Of a stretch of 64,000 nt of DNA, positions 55,901-64,000 are shown in pieces. This DNA is from Rhizoclosmatium globosum (lineage: Eukaryota > Chytridiomycota > Chytridiomycetes > Chytridiales > Chytriomycetaceae), in NCBI GenBank assembly GCA_002104985.1, contig MCGO01000022.1, positions 496,001 to 560,000 of the forward strand, in the 5' to 3' direction. The position numbers and the translations under genes are program-made. The number at the start of each line of letters is the position of its first letter. The stretch's first letter is position 1. The notes beneath the pieces are model-generated. The model was not told the DNA's origin, made no database searches, and saw only the letters and a program-made list of their open reading frames with translations.

Positions 55901-57533
55901 AATCATGCAACAATGCCTTCTCAACGTGTCGAAATCGAGACAACCTATCCACTTCAGAAAGTATCTGAATCGCATTATAATTTCTCAACAGCAGAAGAGG
56001 AGAATGAAGAAGGAAGTGCAGATTCTAAGCCTGTTTCGGCACCCGAATTTGATGTTGACGGCATTCTTGGTGATAACAACGACGAAGAGGAAGAAGACAT
56101 CAATTCCGACATTCACGTCACATTCCAAGATAATGTCATTGAGCAAGAAAGCAGTAAATCCTGGCATCGCCCTGCAACGAGAGGGGTGATGGAAGAAATA
56201 GATCAAGACTCTGAAGAGGTTTACAATTCATCAGAGTATGAAGATGATGAAACTGAAAAGATAACAACGACCAGAAAGAAACGAAGTCGTGGCAAAAAGG
56301 CGATGAAACGCGTCGTTCGAGTAAACCCATCAAGAATTGAAGACGATGAAAGACGTGAAGATACAGCCGTGGCAGCTGAGCCACAGTTTCCAGAAACTCC
56401 GCAAAAAACATATCGTATCTCAACAGGCCTTATGACATTCCCGATACCAGAAACTGAAGCAGAAATCGAGCTTAAAGTGAAACGAGATTTGAATGAAGAT
56501 GCCTGGGAAAGAAGCAAACAAAAAATATGCAAAGCAAAGCAGAAGCGAAGTAAAGCGAGAGGGTTGACTGAGGCTGGATCAGTTTCAACTCCTCCCAGTG
56601 CTGTTGTGCGAAGTGTAACTCCGACTTTACCAGCAGTAAAAGACACTAGTGCCATGAAACAAAAATTGAAAGGAGAGAAAGAACGAGCGGCAGATGCCAA
56701 AATAGCAAAAGAACTGGAACAAAATGAATTAAGGCGGTGAGTTATCTCAAACTCCTATTTTTTACTGACATCAAAGAATAGACAACGAGAACAAGAGCAA
56801 ATGGACTTAATTGCAAGCAGGTCTCGTATTCGCGCAGCTCAAAAGGCAGCTGAAAAGGAAATGGCGCTCGCAGCAGCTCGTGCCTCATCTACCATATCTC
56901 ACGTGTCGTCAAACTCCCTCAAACTGCCCCCTGTAGCAGGGCCGAATCAAATTGTTGCTGCGACGTCTTCATCGGCTCAACTCAAACACAAGAAAACCCC
57001 GATGGCTGTTGTCCCCAAAATGCAATCAAATCGAAAGCTCATAAAAAACGCGTTACAAGTCTGTCTTGCTGGAACAGTGAATGAAAAAGTCAAAAATGAA
57101 GTTCTAGAGGTAAGTCATCCCAACACACTTTGCTCTTGTGCCTGAAATCAATTTTTAGGACCTCGAAACATCATCCGCGAACCATTTCATAATTCTCTTC
57201 CGAGGCTTGAAAAACCACGCCTTTAAAGGACTTTACTCATACGATCCACAATTACACCAAGTCCTTCGCGTTTATGCACCTGCGGCAATATCTTCTCCTC
57301 AACGACCTGCGACATCGTTCTTACCCGACATTGTCCCACCAACACCTGGAACCCCGAACATATCTGTTGTCGGACCAAACACAATCGCGGAGTCGGATGT
57401 ACTGGAGTACTATAAATACGACAGTGGATCACGCAGTTTTAAGGCATTGCCCACAAAAAGTTTCGGCGTTAGCGTGCATGCGGTCGCAGTGAGAAGTGAT
57501 TACGGCAGACGTATTTTGGAGTCGAATAAATAA
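52937..57533 (+). CDS. CAMSAP/Patronin-like microtubule minus-end protein
   Basis: Exons 52937-53143, 53195-54003, 54052-about 54612, about 54680-56735 (one-base break near 54838), about 56782-57109, 57159-57533. The N-terminal third carries a CAMSAP-type CH domain: APYDLEDALLMWTNTC, SWTELDNFCKDFRDGRAFNIIASYY, NLTLAYRTSNLELFERAC. The middle is long, acidic and disordered, then a basic patch (RKKRSRGKKAMKR) and a Lys/Glu/Ala coiled coil (QREQEQMDLIASRSRIRAAQ). The C-terminus is a CKK domain: MQSNRKLIKNALQ, CLAGTVNEKVKNEVLE, HFIILFRG, FKGLYSYDP, then after a Pro-rich loop insertion of about 45 residues LEYYKYDSGSRSFKALPTKS and VSVHAVAV. CKK binds microtubule minus ends; CAMSAPs organise non-centrosomal or basal-body-linked arrays. 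Confidence 0.85.
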
Positions 57534-57607
57534 AGGGAAATGATATATGAAAGGCATTCGTTCACTTTTGTGGAGAGAATATATACTTAACCTGCTTGCA
57601 TTGCACA

Positions 57608-57679
57608 GACTCCTTGGCGCAACGGTAGCGCGTTCGTCTCCAAAGCGAAAGGTTGCGTGTTCAAATCACGTAGGGGTCA
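57608..57679 (+). tRNA. tRNA-Trp (CCA)
   Basis: 72 nt cloverleaf. Acceptor GACTCCT pairs with AGGGGTC; anticodon stem TTCGT/GCGAA with loop CTCCAAA gives anticodon CCA (57640-57642); T-loop TTCAAAT. No intron. It is followed within 10 nt by a run of 12 G. Confidence 0.9.
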
Positions 57680-60066
57680 GCGCCAGGGGGGGGGGGGACT
57701 GCCTGTTGGATTTTGCAAATCTGTGAAATCCAGCATTTCCAGAAATCCATCGTCCACCAGCCCTCGCAGTCACACCATCAGCCTACCTTCATCCACTGTT
57801 TTTAAACGTTGTAAACAAGCATTGCCATCTCACAATCTACTATCTTATGCGAAACAGAGTGAAGAACACCAAGTTGGTGGACAATACCTTCACTGTCTTG
57901 GTCCCTCAATTATTGATCCAATGCCTTCCTCTAACAGAGCTCCAATGCGACAGTTATATCAGTGAGTCGCTATCTTGGTTGCACTCTATCTAAGACTGGA
58001 CAATAGAGCTGCAGCCTACAGCTGAAGGAGTTTGCAATGTACATCCTTCCTTGACGAGGGACATGGGCCGAGATGCTACAGTTGCGACTCAAAATAGTCA
58101 GATCCAGCAGTCTTTTGGTGATCAAAAACGGATTACGCTGCCTTGTGGCAGAAGCAAGGTTGTTTCCCATCAGGTATTGTTCATGGGAGTACTCAGGGAC
58201 TCTCAATCTGATCCGATGTCCAACTTGTGCTGTCGCTGATCTCAGAGCTAGGTGAATCGAGTAAGTGAACTGAGAAACTGTTAGCATTGTATCTATTTAG
58301 CCAATCACAACTGTAAATCCCTCTCTCTGTGTTTCTGTGTAGCAATCGTGAATTCCTCTGAGTGTTCCACTGCTTATTTGTCACTGTTTATTTAAAATAA
58401 ATTACTGAGAGGCTCACATTTTGTTTGTAATGCAGAGAAAACTCAATTAAATCCATGAAGGACATATTTTGAATCATCTATTGATAAAATGAAACTGGAA
58501 CAAAAATCAAGCAGGAAGCACCTTCTACTGGATCCGCAAGTCAGTGTTAGACAGCAAGCATTAGATAATTAATATCTCTAAACGTCAACTCTTATAATTA
58601 TTTAGCATTTTCTGAAATGATTTGCTTCATATTCGTGACTTGATTTCTAAGGACTGTGTTACGTCAAACAAGGTCTCATCTCCAGATTTTACGAAGTTAC
58701 ACAACCCGTGCATACCAGATTGCACAAGCCCGTGTATATTGAATTGGGCTGAGTCCCCGGCCCCTGGGCAGGGGCCGGGTACTCGGGCTTGACCCAATTT
58801 AGCAAGGATTTTTCCAAAGACCGGGAGATGCTCATGTTACACTCAGAATTGTGGAGATTGTACCCCGTGTGACGTTGTACTTATGTAACACACGCACAAA
58901 ATGGAGGAAGGGAGAACAGAAAGCGTCGAAAAAATAATGAACATGAATCGTAAAATATCGGAAATAATCTCTTTCAATATTACACTGAATGTATAGTAGA
59001 AGTATCAATGGCAGAAAAAGATGTTGGAGTTCATGAACCCAACATATATCGCTTTATTCTGCTCTAAGCAATAAATATATCATTGTAATTCTTTCCAATT
59101 GAATCTATCGTATCTGTGGTTCTAACTGCCGTTTGACAAAGTTCAACAAAACTCCAAAAATAACGAATCGCACTCATTCGGAAGACTCTGATTGATTGCT
59201 TTACTTGCCAATAAGAGGAGACTTTGGTTGGGAGTGATGGTGGGTTGCTGGTTTTGTTGGGACATTTTGTGAAAAATTGCGCAAGTCGCCATTTTGTCGA
59301 ATTAGACCCCCCCAGTACCCGGCCCCTGGCCCCTGGGTCAGCGTTTTGCGTTGTGATGTTGGGAAGCGATGTTGCCCGGGCCGTTGCGCTCTTTGACGAC
59401 CTGTCTCAAAGCGAACGCGGCGAACTTGGTTATGAGGAAGTAATGGAATGCTCATCAGGTCGAATAATCTTGTCCGGGCTGTAACTGCAGAAGAAATGGT
59501 TGACTTTTACGCGATTACTGGTGGTATACCTTCCCTTTTCTGAATCCACTCCTGTACTTTCCTGATTTCCGCTGTGCTTATTTACATATTTATAAATCAC
59601 GCCCGATTCAAACAAAATAAAGCATGGCCAAAACATGTGCATTGCATAGAACTGAAGTTGTTCACACAATTGCAACAAATAAATCCGATTCTAGGTATTT
59701 CAAGGAACCATACAATCGCTGAGAAGAAATTATTCTTTTTATTTATGCCATGAATCATTGTCATAAATTGTAATTGTTTCTGGCTTTTTAAGTAGTCTGT
59801 TTTGATGTCCTAATTATGCGAAAGTCAGCAAATCAATCCTGGCAATGTAACTATTATAATATTTTTGTCATTTCTCTAACGTAGCTCCGCAGTGCTACAT
59901 CCGGAAAAGGCCTCAAAATCGTATTTCTAGATTGACATATCAATACTGCAAACGTACATAATACGTAAATGACAAGCATTATCCGAATTATTGAACGTTT
60001 ATATCATATCGAGAGCCGGTTATCATATCTACGATCAGGTAGCCGTCATTGTGACCAACGAAATAA
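57680..60066. other. Gene-poor stretch of about 2.4 kb
   Basis: Starts with G12 at 57686-57697. Short open frames exist (for example 57970-58287 minus, 59224-59484 plus) but none has splice support or a recognisable domain. It contains a GC-rich palindrome at 58742-58799 and a related inverted piece near 59306-59340. The rest is AT-rich. Confidence 0.45.
58742..58799. repeat. GC-rich long hairpin
   Basis: Outer arms AATTGGG/CCCAATT (58742-58748 and 58793-58799) and inner arms CCCGGCCCCTG/CAGGGGCCGGG (58756-58766 and 58769-58779) with a 2-nt loop. A related sequence containing AGTACCCGGCCCCTG occurs near 59312-59326 in inverted orientation relative to the right arm. Possibly the ends of a small non-autonomous transposon. 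Confidence 0.6.
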
Positions 60067-60148
60067 GGGCAGATGACCGAGCGGTCCAAGGTGCCACGTT
60101 AAGGCCGTGGTCTCTCCGGAGGCGTGGGTTCGAATCCCACTCTGCTCA
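60067..60148 (+). tRNA. tRNA-Leu (AAG)
   Basis: 82 nt with the long variable arm of class II tRNAs. Acceptor GGGCAGA/TCTGCTC; anticodon stem CCACG/CGTGG with loop TTAAGGC gives AAG (60101-60103); T-arm GTGGGTTCGAATCCCAC. No intron. Confidence 0.93.
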
Positions 60149-60598
60149 AGTGTTTTGGCGGTGCGTGGCGGCGGCGGTATTACGAGGTTTGGTGGTAGTT
60201 GGTGCTGGAAGAAGTTCAGTGTTTTTGATTTGGTCCGAACAAATCCTGCAAACGCGGTTCTGGACCAATTACAATCTATAATCGTGAAAACAAGGCGGTG
60301 TTGGCAGTGGTGGCGGTTTGGAGTCAGGGGCTGTTAAAAATCGCATCAAAGTATCCACCCATTACACGCGTTTCCATCCATGACAATTATTCAAATCATT
60401 TAACTACACTCTGTTTCAACGTTGATGATTATGAACAGAGTGTATGAATGAAAGTGCATGAAGGTAAGCAGTTTGTTAAGCTTGAAGTTGGTTATATCAT
60501 CTATACTTCAATACTGTACGTTTTTTTTAACGGCGGGTGGCAAGTATTGGCGCGTTTCTGTGAATTTCAGAGGAATTTGAGGGAAATTAAAAACAGAT
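60149..60598. other. Spacer between tRNA genes
   Basis: 450 nt with no supported gene. GT/GGCGG-rich immediately after tRNA-Leu, then AT-rich. Confidence 0.4.
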
Positions 60599-60670
60599 TC
60601 CTAGATCGTCTAGTGGCCAAGATTCCACCCTCTCACGGTGGCGACCGGGGTTCAATTCCCCGTCTGGGAG
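60599..60670 (+). tRNA. tRNA-Glu (CTC)
   Basis: 72 nt. Acceptor TCCTAGA/TCTGGGA; anticodon stem CCACC/GGTGG with loop CTCTCAC gives CTC (60632-60634); T-arm CGGGGTTCAATTCCCCG is canonical. No intron. Confidence 0.93.
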
Positions 60671-61280
60671 CGCTTTTGGCGGAGGTGAGCTGTATTGTTT
60701 AGGTTTGGGTGGAGTTCCTGTTGTCCACATAATGTGGTATCAACCACCTCTCGCAGAATGAACAATTGGTCCTTCATTATCTAAGTTTCTTTTTGTTGCA
60801 AGTTAGTGGTAGTCCAGTGAGAAGAGAGTGTTTATTGTGTAAGGAGTTGACAAAATTAAAGGACGCCAGGTCCCCGTTCAATGCGTTGTGAGCGATTTTT
60901 GTGGTATTTCTGAATGAAAATCATGCTGCAGTAAACTCGGAACGTAGTGGTAATTCCTCGGTCTCTATGGGTGCTCAGGATACTTTTACCCTTGTCACCC
61001 ATGCAATTCAGTCTCCTACTTTTGCGTAATTCAGTCTGATCTATCTTTCGTACTTAACTTTATTTGGCCATCATATGATTTTCCGCACTATAAATTATAT
61101 TTCGCGATACATTCCAAGCCATGAAATTTCATTAGCTGAAGTTGAAACAACAAGAATTGAATAAAGCGATTTTCGCATAACCCACTGATATATTTCATAC
61201 GAGTGAGTTATGCAAATGCAGCACGCGCTTGGTTGGTGGCGCAGAATGGAAAGGCTTGCATCGAAAATTCGATTTACAGG
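60671..61280. other. Intergenic, no gene seen
   Basis: About 600 nt between tRNA-Glu and the promoter of EXORDIUM-like copy C. No open frame with support. Confidence 0.4.
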
Positions 61281-61281
61281 A

Positions 61282-61379
61282 GGTCACGTTGGCAATCAGA
61301 CCCACGAGACTCTTTGTGCTGTGTTTTTTGAACGCGTGAGTCTCAAAGCAAGCAGGCGCCACTTTGAAAATGGTATAAA
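61282..61379 (+). promoter_or_regulatory. Promoter of EXORDIUM-like copy C
   Basis: GGTCACG 61282-61288, CCACGAGAC 61302-61310, GGCGCC 61355-61360 and TATAAA 61374-61379, 68 nt before ATG 61448. The block between GGTCACG and the sequence GGCAAGGAATCCCC after the TATA box is clearly alignable with the copy B upstream region. Confidence 0.62.
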
Positions 61380-61447
61380 GCAGGCAAGGAATCCCCTTTT
61401 AGCTCACTCCAACCAATCAGAATACAAAATCACTCCTACTATAACAA

Positions 61448-62611
61448 ATGCTCTTGTCTCTTGTCTTGACTGTTGCTACCTTTGTCGCTGCTGCTCCAGC
61501 TGGGGAGCCTCTTCCACACAGTGTTTCTTGGCACTTGAAGGACGGCGTCAAGAAGCACGAAGCATTGAACCTTGCCGCTGCCTCCGCTCACTTGACATAC
61601 TACGGAGGACCAGTCATCCCAAATGGTATGTCCATTATCCAATCAACAACATTCTCCTAATAAACACTCACCACTTAAAAAACAGTTGAGGTTCACCCAA
61701 TCTTCTACGGTAACGCCAACTACCAATCTCAAACCAATGCTTTCTACGCTGCCGTCACTCAATCTTCTTGGTTTGATGTTTTCGCCCAATACAATGTTGG
61801 CCGTGGATCTGCTGTCCCAGGATTCTCCGTCTCTGCCACCAAGACATCTTTGGATGACGTCAACGACCTCCAACCTTTCCTGATCAACTTGGTTAAGGCC
61901 GGAACCATCAAGCCAACCGCCAACACGTACTACCCAATTCACTTTGCTCCAGGAATCACCATTACCCAAGGCGGTAGTGCTTCTTGTTCCGTTTTCTGCG
62001 CGTACCATGGAACCATTGACATTTCCTCTCTTAATGTTGGCACCAAGTACCTCTTCTACGGAGTCATGCCAGACCAGGGAGGTTCCTGTGCCGGAGGTTG
62101 TGGAAGCAACCCATCCCAAGTGAACAACATGTTCTCCGTCGCGTCCCATGAACTCGCCGAGGCTGTTACCGATGCTGCCGTCGGCCTTGCTACTGTGATT
62201 GGATCACCACTCGCCTGGTACGACCAAACCAACGGCGAGAACGGAGACATCTGTAACGCTCAGCAGGGAACTACTGTTGGTGGAGATGGAGTTACCTACG
62301 TGGTTCAGAAGACTTGGTCTAATGCTGATAACGCGTGTTTGGCTAACAGTGGAAAGCCAGTGACCACCACTGCGGGTGGTGTCAAGACCACTACCACTGC
62401 CGCCGTTGTGAAGACTACCACTGCTGCTGTTAAGACCACTACCGCCGCTACTACCTGTGCCCACAGCAAGTGTGTCACTGGTGTTGCGTTGAGATCGTCT
62501 TGTGATGCTTGTGTTGGCAAAATTATTGCCCAGGACAGCTACTGTGGATCTACTTCTTGGGACAGTGTTTGCGTTGGCGAGGTTAAGTCCATTTGTGGAA
62601 TCACTTGCTAA
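61448..62611 (+). CDS. Secreted EXORDIUM-like protein, copy C (intact)
   Basis: Exons 61448-61625 and 61686-62611, 367 aa with no frame break. Signal peptide MLLSLVLTVATFVAAAP; YYGGPVIPNG; VEVHPIFYGNANYQSQ; HFAPGITITQGG; CSVFCAYHGTIDISS; PDQGGSCAGGCGSNPS; SHELAEAVTDAAVG; WYDQTNGENGDICNAQQG; linker of KTTTAAV repeats; Cys module CAHSKCVTGVAL, CDACVGKII, DSYCGSTSWDSVCVGEV, CGITC. This is the best reference for reading copies A and B. It is more divergent from them than they are from each other, and it lies in the opposite orientation. A secreted, possibly wall-associated or substrate-binding role is inferred; HELAEA might bind zinc. Confidence 0.9.
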
Positions 62612-63000
62612 ACTGTGGCGAGCGCGTTTTTTTCTTGTGGTACACAACTCTCTATGTTTTACAGTTGTCCAGATATCTAGAAATAAATGAATAAGTATTC
62701 TGGTTTGAATGAATTGAGTTTCTTTAAATTCTTCGTCATAGTCTGAAGACCGACTGGAAAGCTACGAGCCAAATTCGATGTAATTGCGCCGAAATAAGAT
62801 GACTTTGATCCAGCATCGTCTGTTGTGAAAGTTATGAGAGAATCCTTGAATCAAAGTAATCCAATTGTCAAGAAGTGTGTTGTAGATGAAGTGATTCTCT
62901 TGAATCCTTAGACAAGCAGCACCAAACAAGAAAATCAGCGACATCTAGAAAGAACAACACGATTGATTCGATGACGGAATAGTCAAACTATTGTGCAAAA
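62612..63000. other. Intergenic, no gene assigned
   Basis: A 60-codon minus-strand frame (62762-62944, MSLIFLFGAACLRIQ...) is present but lacks recognisable similarity or splice support. The polyadenylation-like AATAAATGAATAA at 62681-62693 follows copy C. Confidence 0.4.
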
Positions 63001-63972
63001 ATGATACCATTAGTTGATTGTCACGCCCACTTTTACCCACCAAACTATACGTTACCCGAGATTGAGGAGCACCTCACCAGTCAAATCGATGGCTACTACA
63101 TTGCGGCCGTTGTAGTCACACCCGAAACACTTGCGGAGAGTGAGACAGTTGCAGACCTGTCGAACAGGTTCACTCAAATCAAGTCCTGTGCGGGTCTCCA
63201 TCCAGTCCAACACGTGACTTCATCGAACGAAGGAGCAGTCGTTTCAGTGTCAGCGCATCCGAGCCATCTAGGCGGCGTTGTTGAGTTTGTGCGGACAAGG
63301 GCCTCAGTTGCAGTTAGGGATGGCTACCCGGTGGTTACCCGATACCCGCGGGTACAAGAGTTCCTCATATCTGGTCATTTAGTAACTGTACCCGTACCCG
63401 ACCGGGTATGACCTACCCGGTTGTATCTGGTTATAAGAGACTAAAATAAAATAAATGATTTAAAGAACAGAAATCATATCATCAACAGAATCATTGCAGT
63501 CGAAATGTTTCATTGCAAGCTTGGCACTCCCATTGATGGTAAACTCAAAAATTCCGAAACTGCACCAATAATGAGTGCAAATAAGCGCCCGTGCGTTAGC
63601 AGGAGTGAGTCTTGCTCTTTTACTGTTCAAGATTAATCCAGCAGCGGAGAATAATCGCTCGCAAGGAACTGATGATGCTGGGATCATTAAATAATCACAG
63701 GCCATTTTCGAAAGTTGCGGGTATGCCTTTGCATGAGATTTCCACCATTTCAGCACTTATAATATAAGCATTGAATTCGTCAGTAACAGTAACAGGACCA
63801 ACAGTCAACCCTACCAACCGGGTAAAATGTGTGACAAACCCGAACCCGATAACTATCGGGTATACCCGGCCCAGGTAATCCGATCAGATACAAAATGGCC
63901 ATCCCTAGTTGCAGTTGGTGAAATCGGGCTCGACTTTTCGCCGTGGATTCTTGAATCGACAGCCAAGGTTTG
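63001..63972 (+). CDS. TatD-family nuclease (TATDN3-like), interrupted by hAT element, 3' end outside window
   Basis: Metal-dependent DNase/hydrolase of the TatD TIM-barrel family. The start MIPLVDCHAHFYPPNY has the metal motif DxHxH; CAGLHPVQHV follows. The frame runs to RASVAV at 63314. There a 593 bp element with an 8-bp duplication is inserted. Directly after it the frame resumes with GEIGLDFSPWIL, the TatD EIGLDF motif that follows VAV in this family (TATDN3 has EVGLDFSP). A GT donor-like site follows at about 63970, where the frame reaches TGA, so the gene probably continues beyond the window through an intron. With the element present, translation would run into it and stop at about 63411. 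Confidence 0.82.
63307..63314 (+). repeat. Target-site duplication of the hAT element (left copy)
   Basis: GTTGCAGT, identical to 63908-63915. Removing one copy plus the element restores an uninterrupted TatD frame. Confidence 0.9.
63315..63907 (-). mobile_element. Truncated hAT transposon in the TatD-like gene
   Basis: Terminal inverted repeats TAGGGATGGC (63315-63324) and GCCATCCCTA (63898-63907). The target-site duplication GTTGCAGT (63307-63314 and 63908-63915) is 8 bp, as in hAT elements. The inside carries CCCGGGTA-type subterminal repeats near both ends and a piece of transposase. At 593 bp it is a deletion derivative, mobile only if a full-length relative supplies transposase. Confidence 0.92.
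63460..63756 (-). pseudogene. hAT transposase C-terminal dimerisation fragment
   Basis: 98-codon frame: WWKSHAKAYPQLSKMACDYL, then IPASSVPCERLFSAAG, LNSKRARLTPANARALIC. This is the hAT dimerisation (Dimer_Tnp_hAT) signature, with the W...YP.L...A...L..P.SS...ERLFS.AG pattern. The catalytic core and BED finger are absent. Confidence 0.85.
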
Positions 63973-64000
63973 ATTACTGATTACTCTGATTGATTTGTGG

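Noticed and set aside
57686..57697. G12 run as a regulatory quadruplex
   Set aside because: A single homopolymer next to a tRNA gene; length may be unreliable in this assembly and no other evidence supports a role.
59224..59484. 86-codon frame as a gene
   Set aside because: It crosses the GC-rich repeat, has no recognised domain, and has no splice or codon-use support.

Overview
This is a eukaryotic nuclear window with a fungal look. Most genes are split by short introns (about 39-75 nt, GT...AG). The gene set includes the endocytic adaptor Sla1, mitochondrial P5C dehydrogenase, a yeast-type casein kinase 1, Arb1, Prp40, a Pns1/SLC44 transporter and a Ty3/gypsy element. A gene with a CAMSAP CH domain and a CKK microtubule minus-end domain (52937-57533) is not expected in non-flagellate Dikarya. 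Together with EXORDIUM-like secreted proteins, it points to a flagellated early-diverging fungus, most plausibly a chytrid. The species cannot be fixed from sequence alone.

Layout. 1-11.3 kb: 3' part of PRP40, P5C dehydrogenase, RabGGTase beta (convergent), a MYND protein (divergent), an MFS transporter and a choline-transporter-like gene. 11.4-18 kb: relic of an EXORDIUM-like gene, an unrecognised gene, and two EXORDIUM-like genes in tandem. 18.2-25.2 kb: ADP-ribosylglycohydrolase, a second copy of the MFS transporter, and SLA1. 25.3-32.3 kb: a large ankyrin-like protein with repeated modules, then a coiled-coil protein. 32.3-34.0 kb: a small tail-anchored protein and a head-to-head stomatin pair whose second member is cut off. 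34.06-48.23 kb: one 14.2 kb LTR retrotransposon on the minus strand. 48.2-57.5 kb: casein kinase 1 (5' end missing), ARB1 and CAMSAP. 57.6-60.7 kb: a gene-poor stretch with three tRNA genes. 61.4-64.0 kb: a third, intact EXORDIUM-like gene and a TatD-type nuclease gene split by a small hAT element.

The most striking object is the retrotransposon. Between RNase H and the DD35E integrase, its polyprotein carries an apurinic-endonuclease-like EEP domain with the full set of recognisable catalytic motifs. It also has a roughly 265-residue insertion between the integrase core and its C-terminal domain, and two extra 5' reading frames. It sits exactly between a 3'-truncated stomatin gene and a 5'-truncated kinase gene without clean target-site duplications, which suggests a rearrangement at the element.

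Many otherwise well-conserved genes here are broken only by single missing bases, often in short homopolymers. I read these mainly as residual sequencing or assembly errors. Genes so affected are described as genes, with the break points given.
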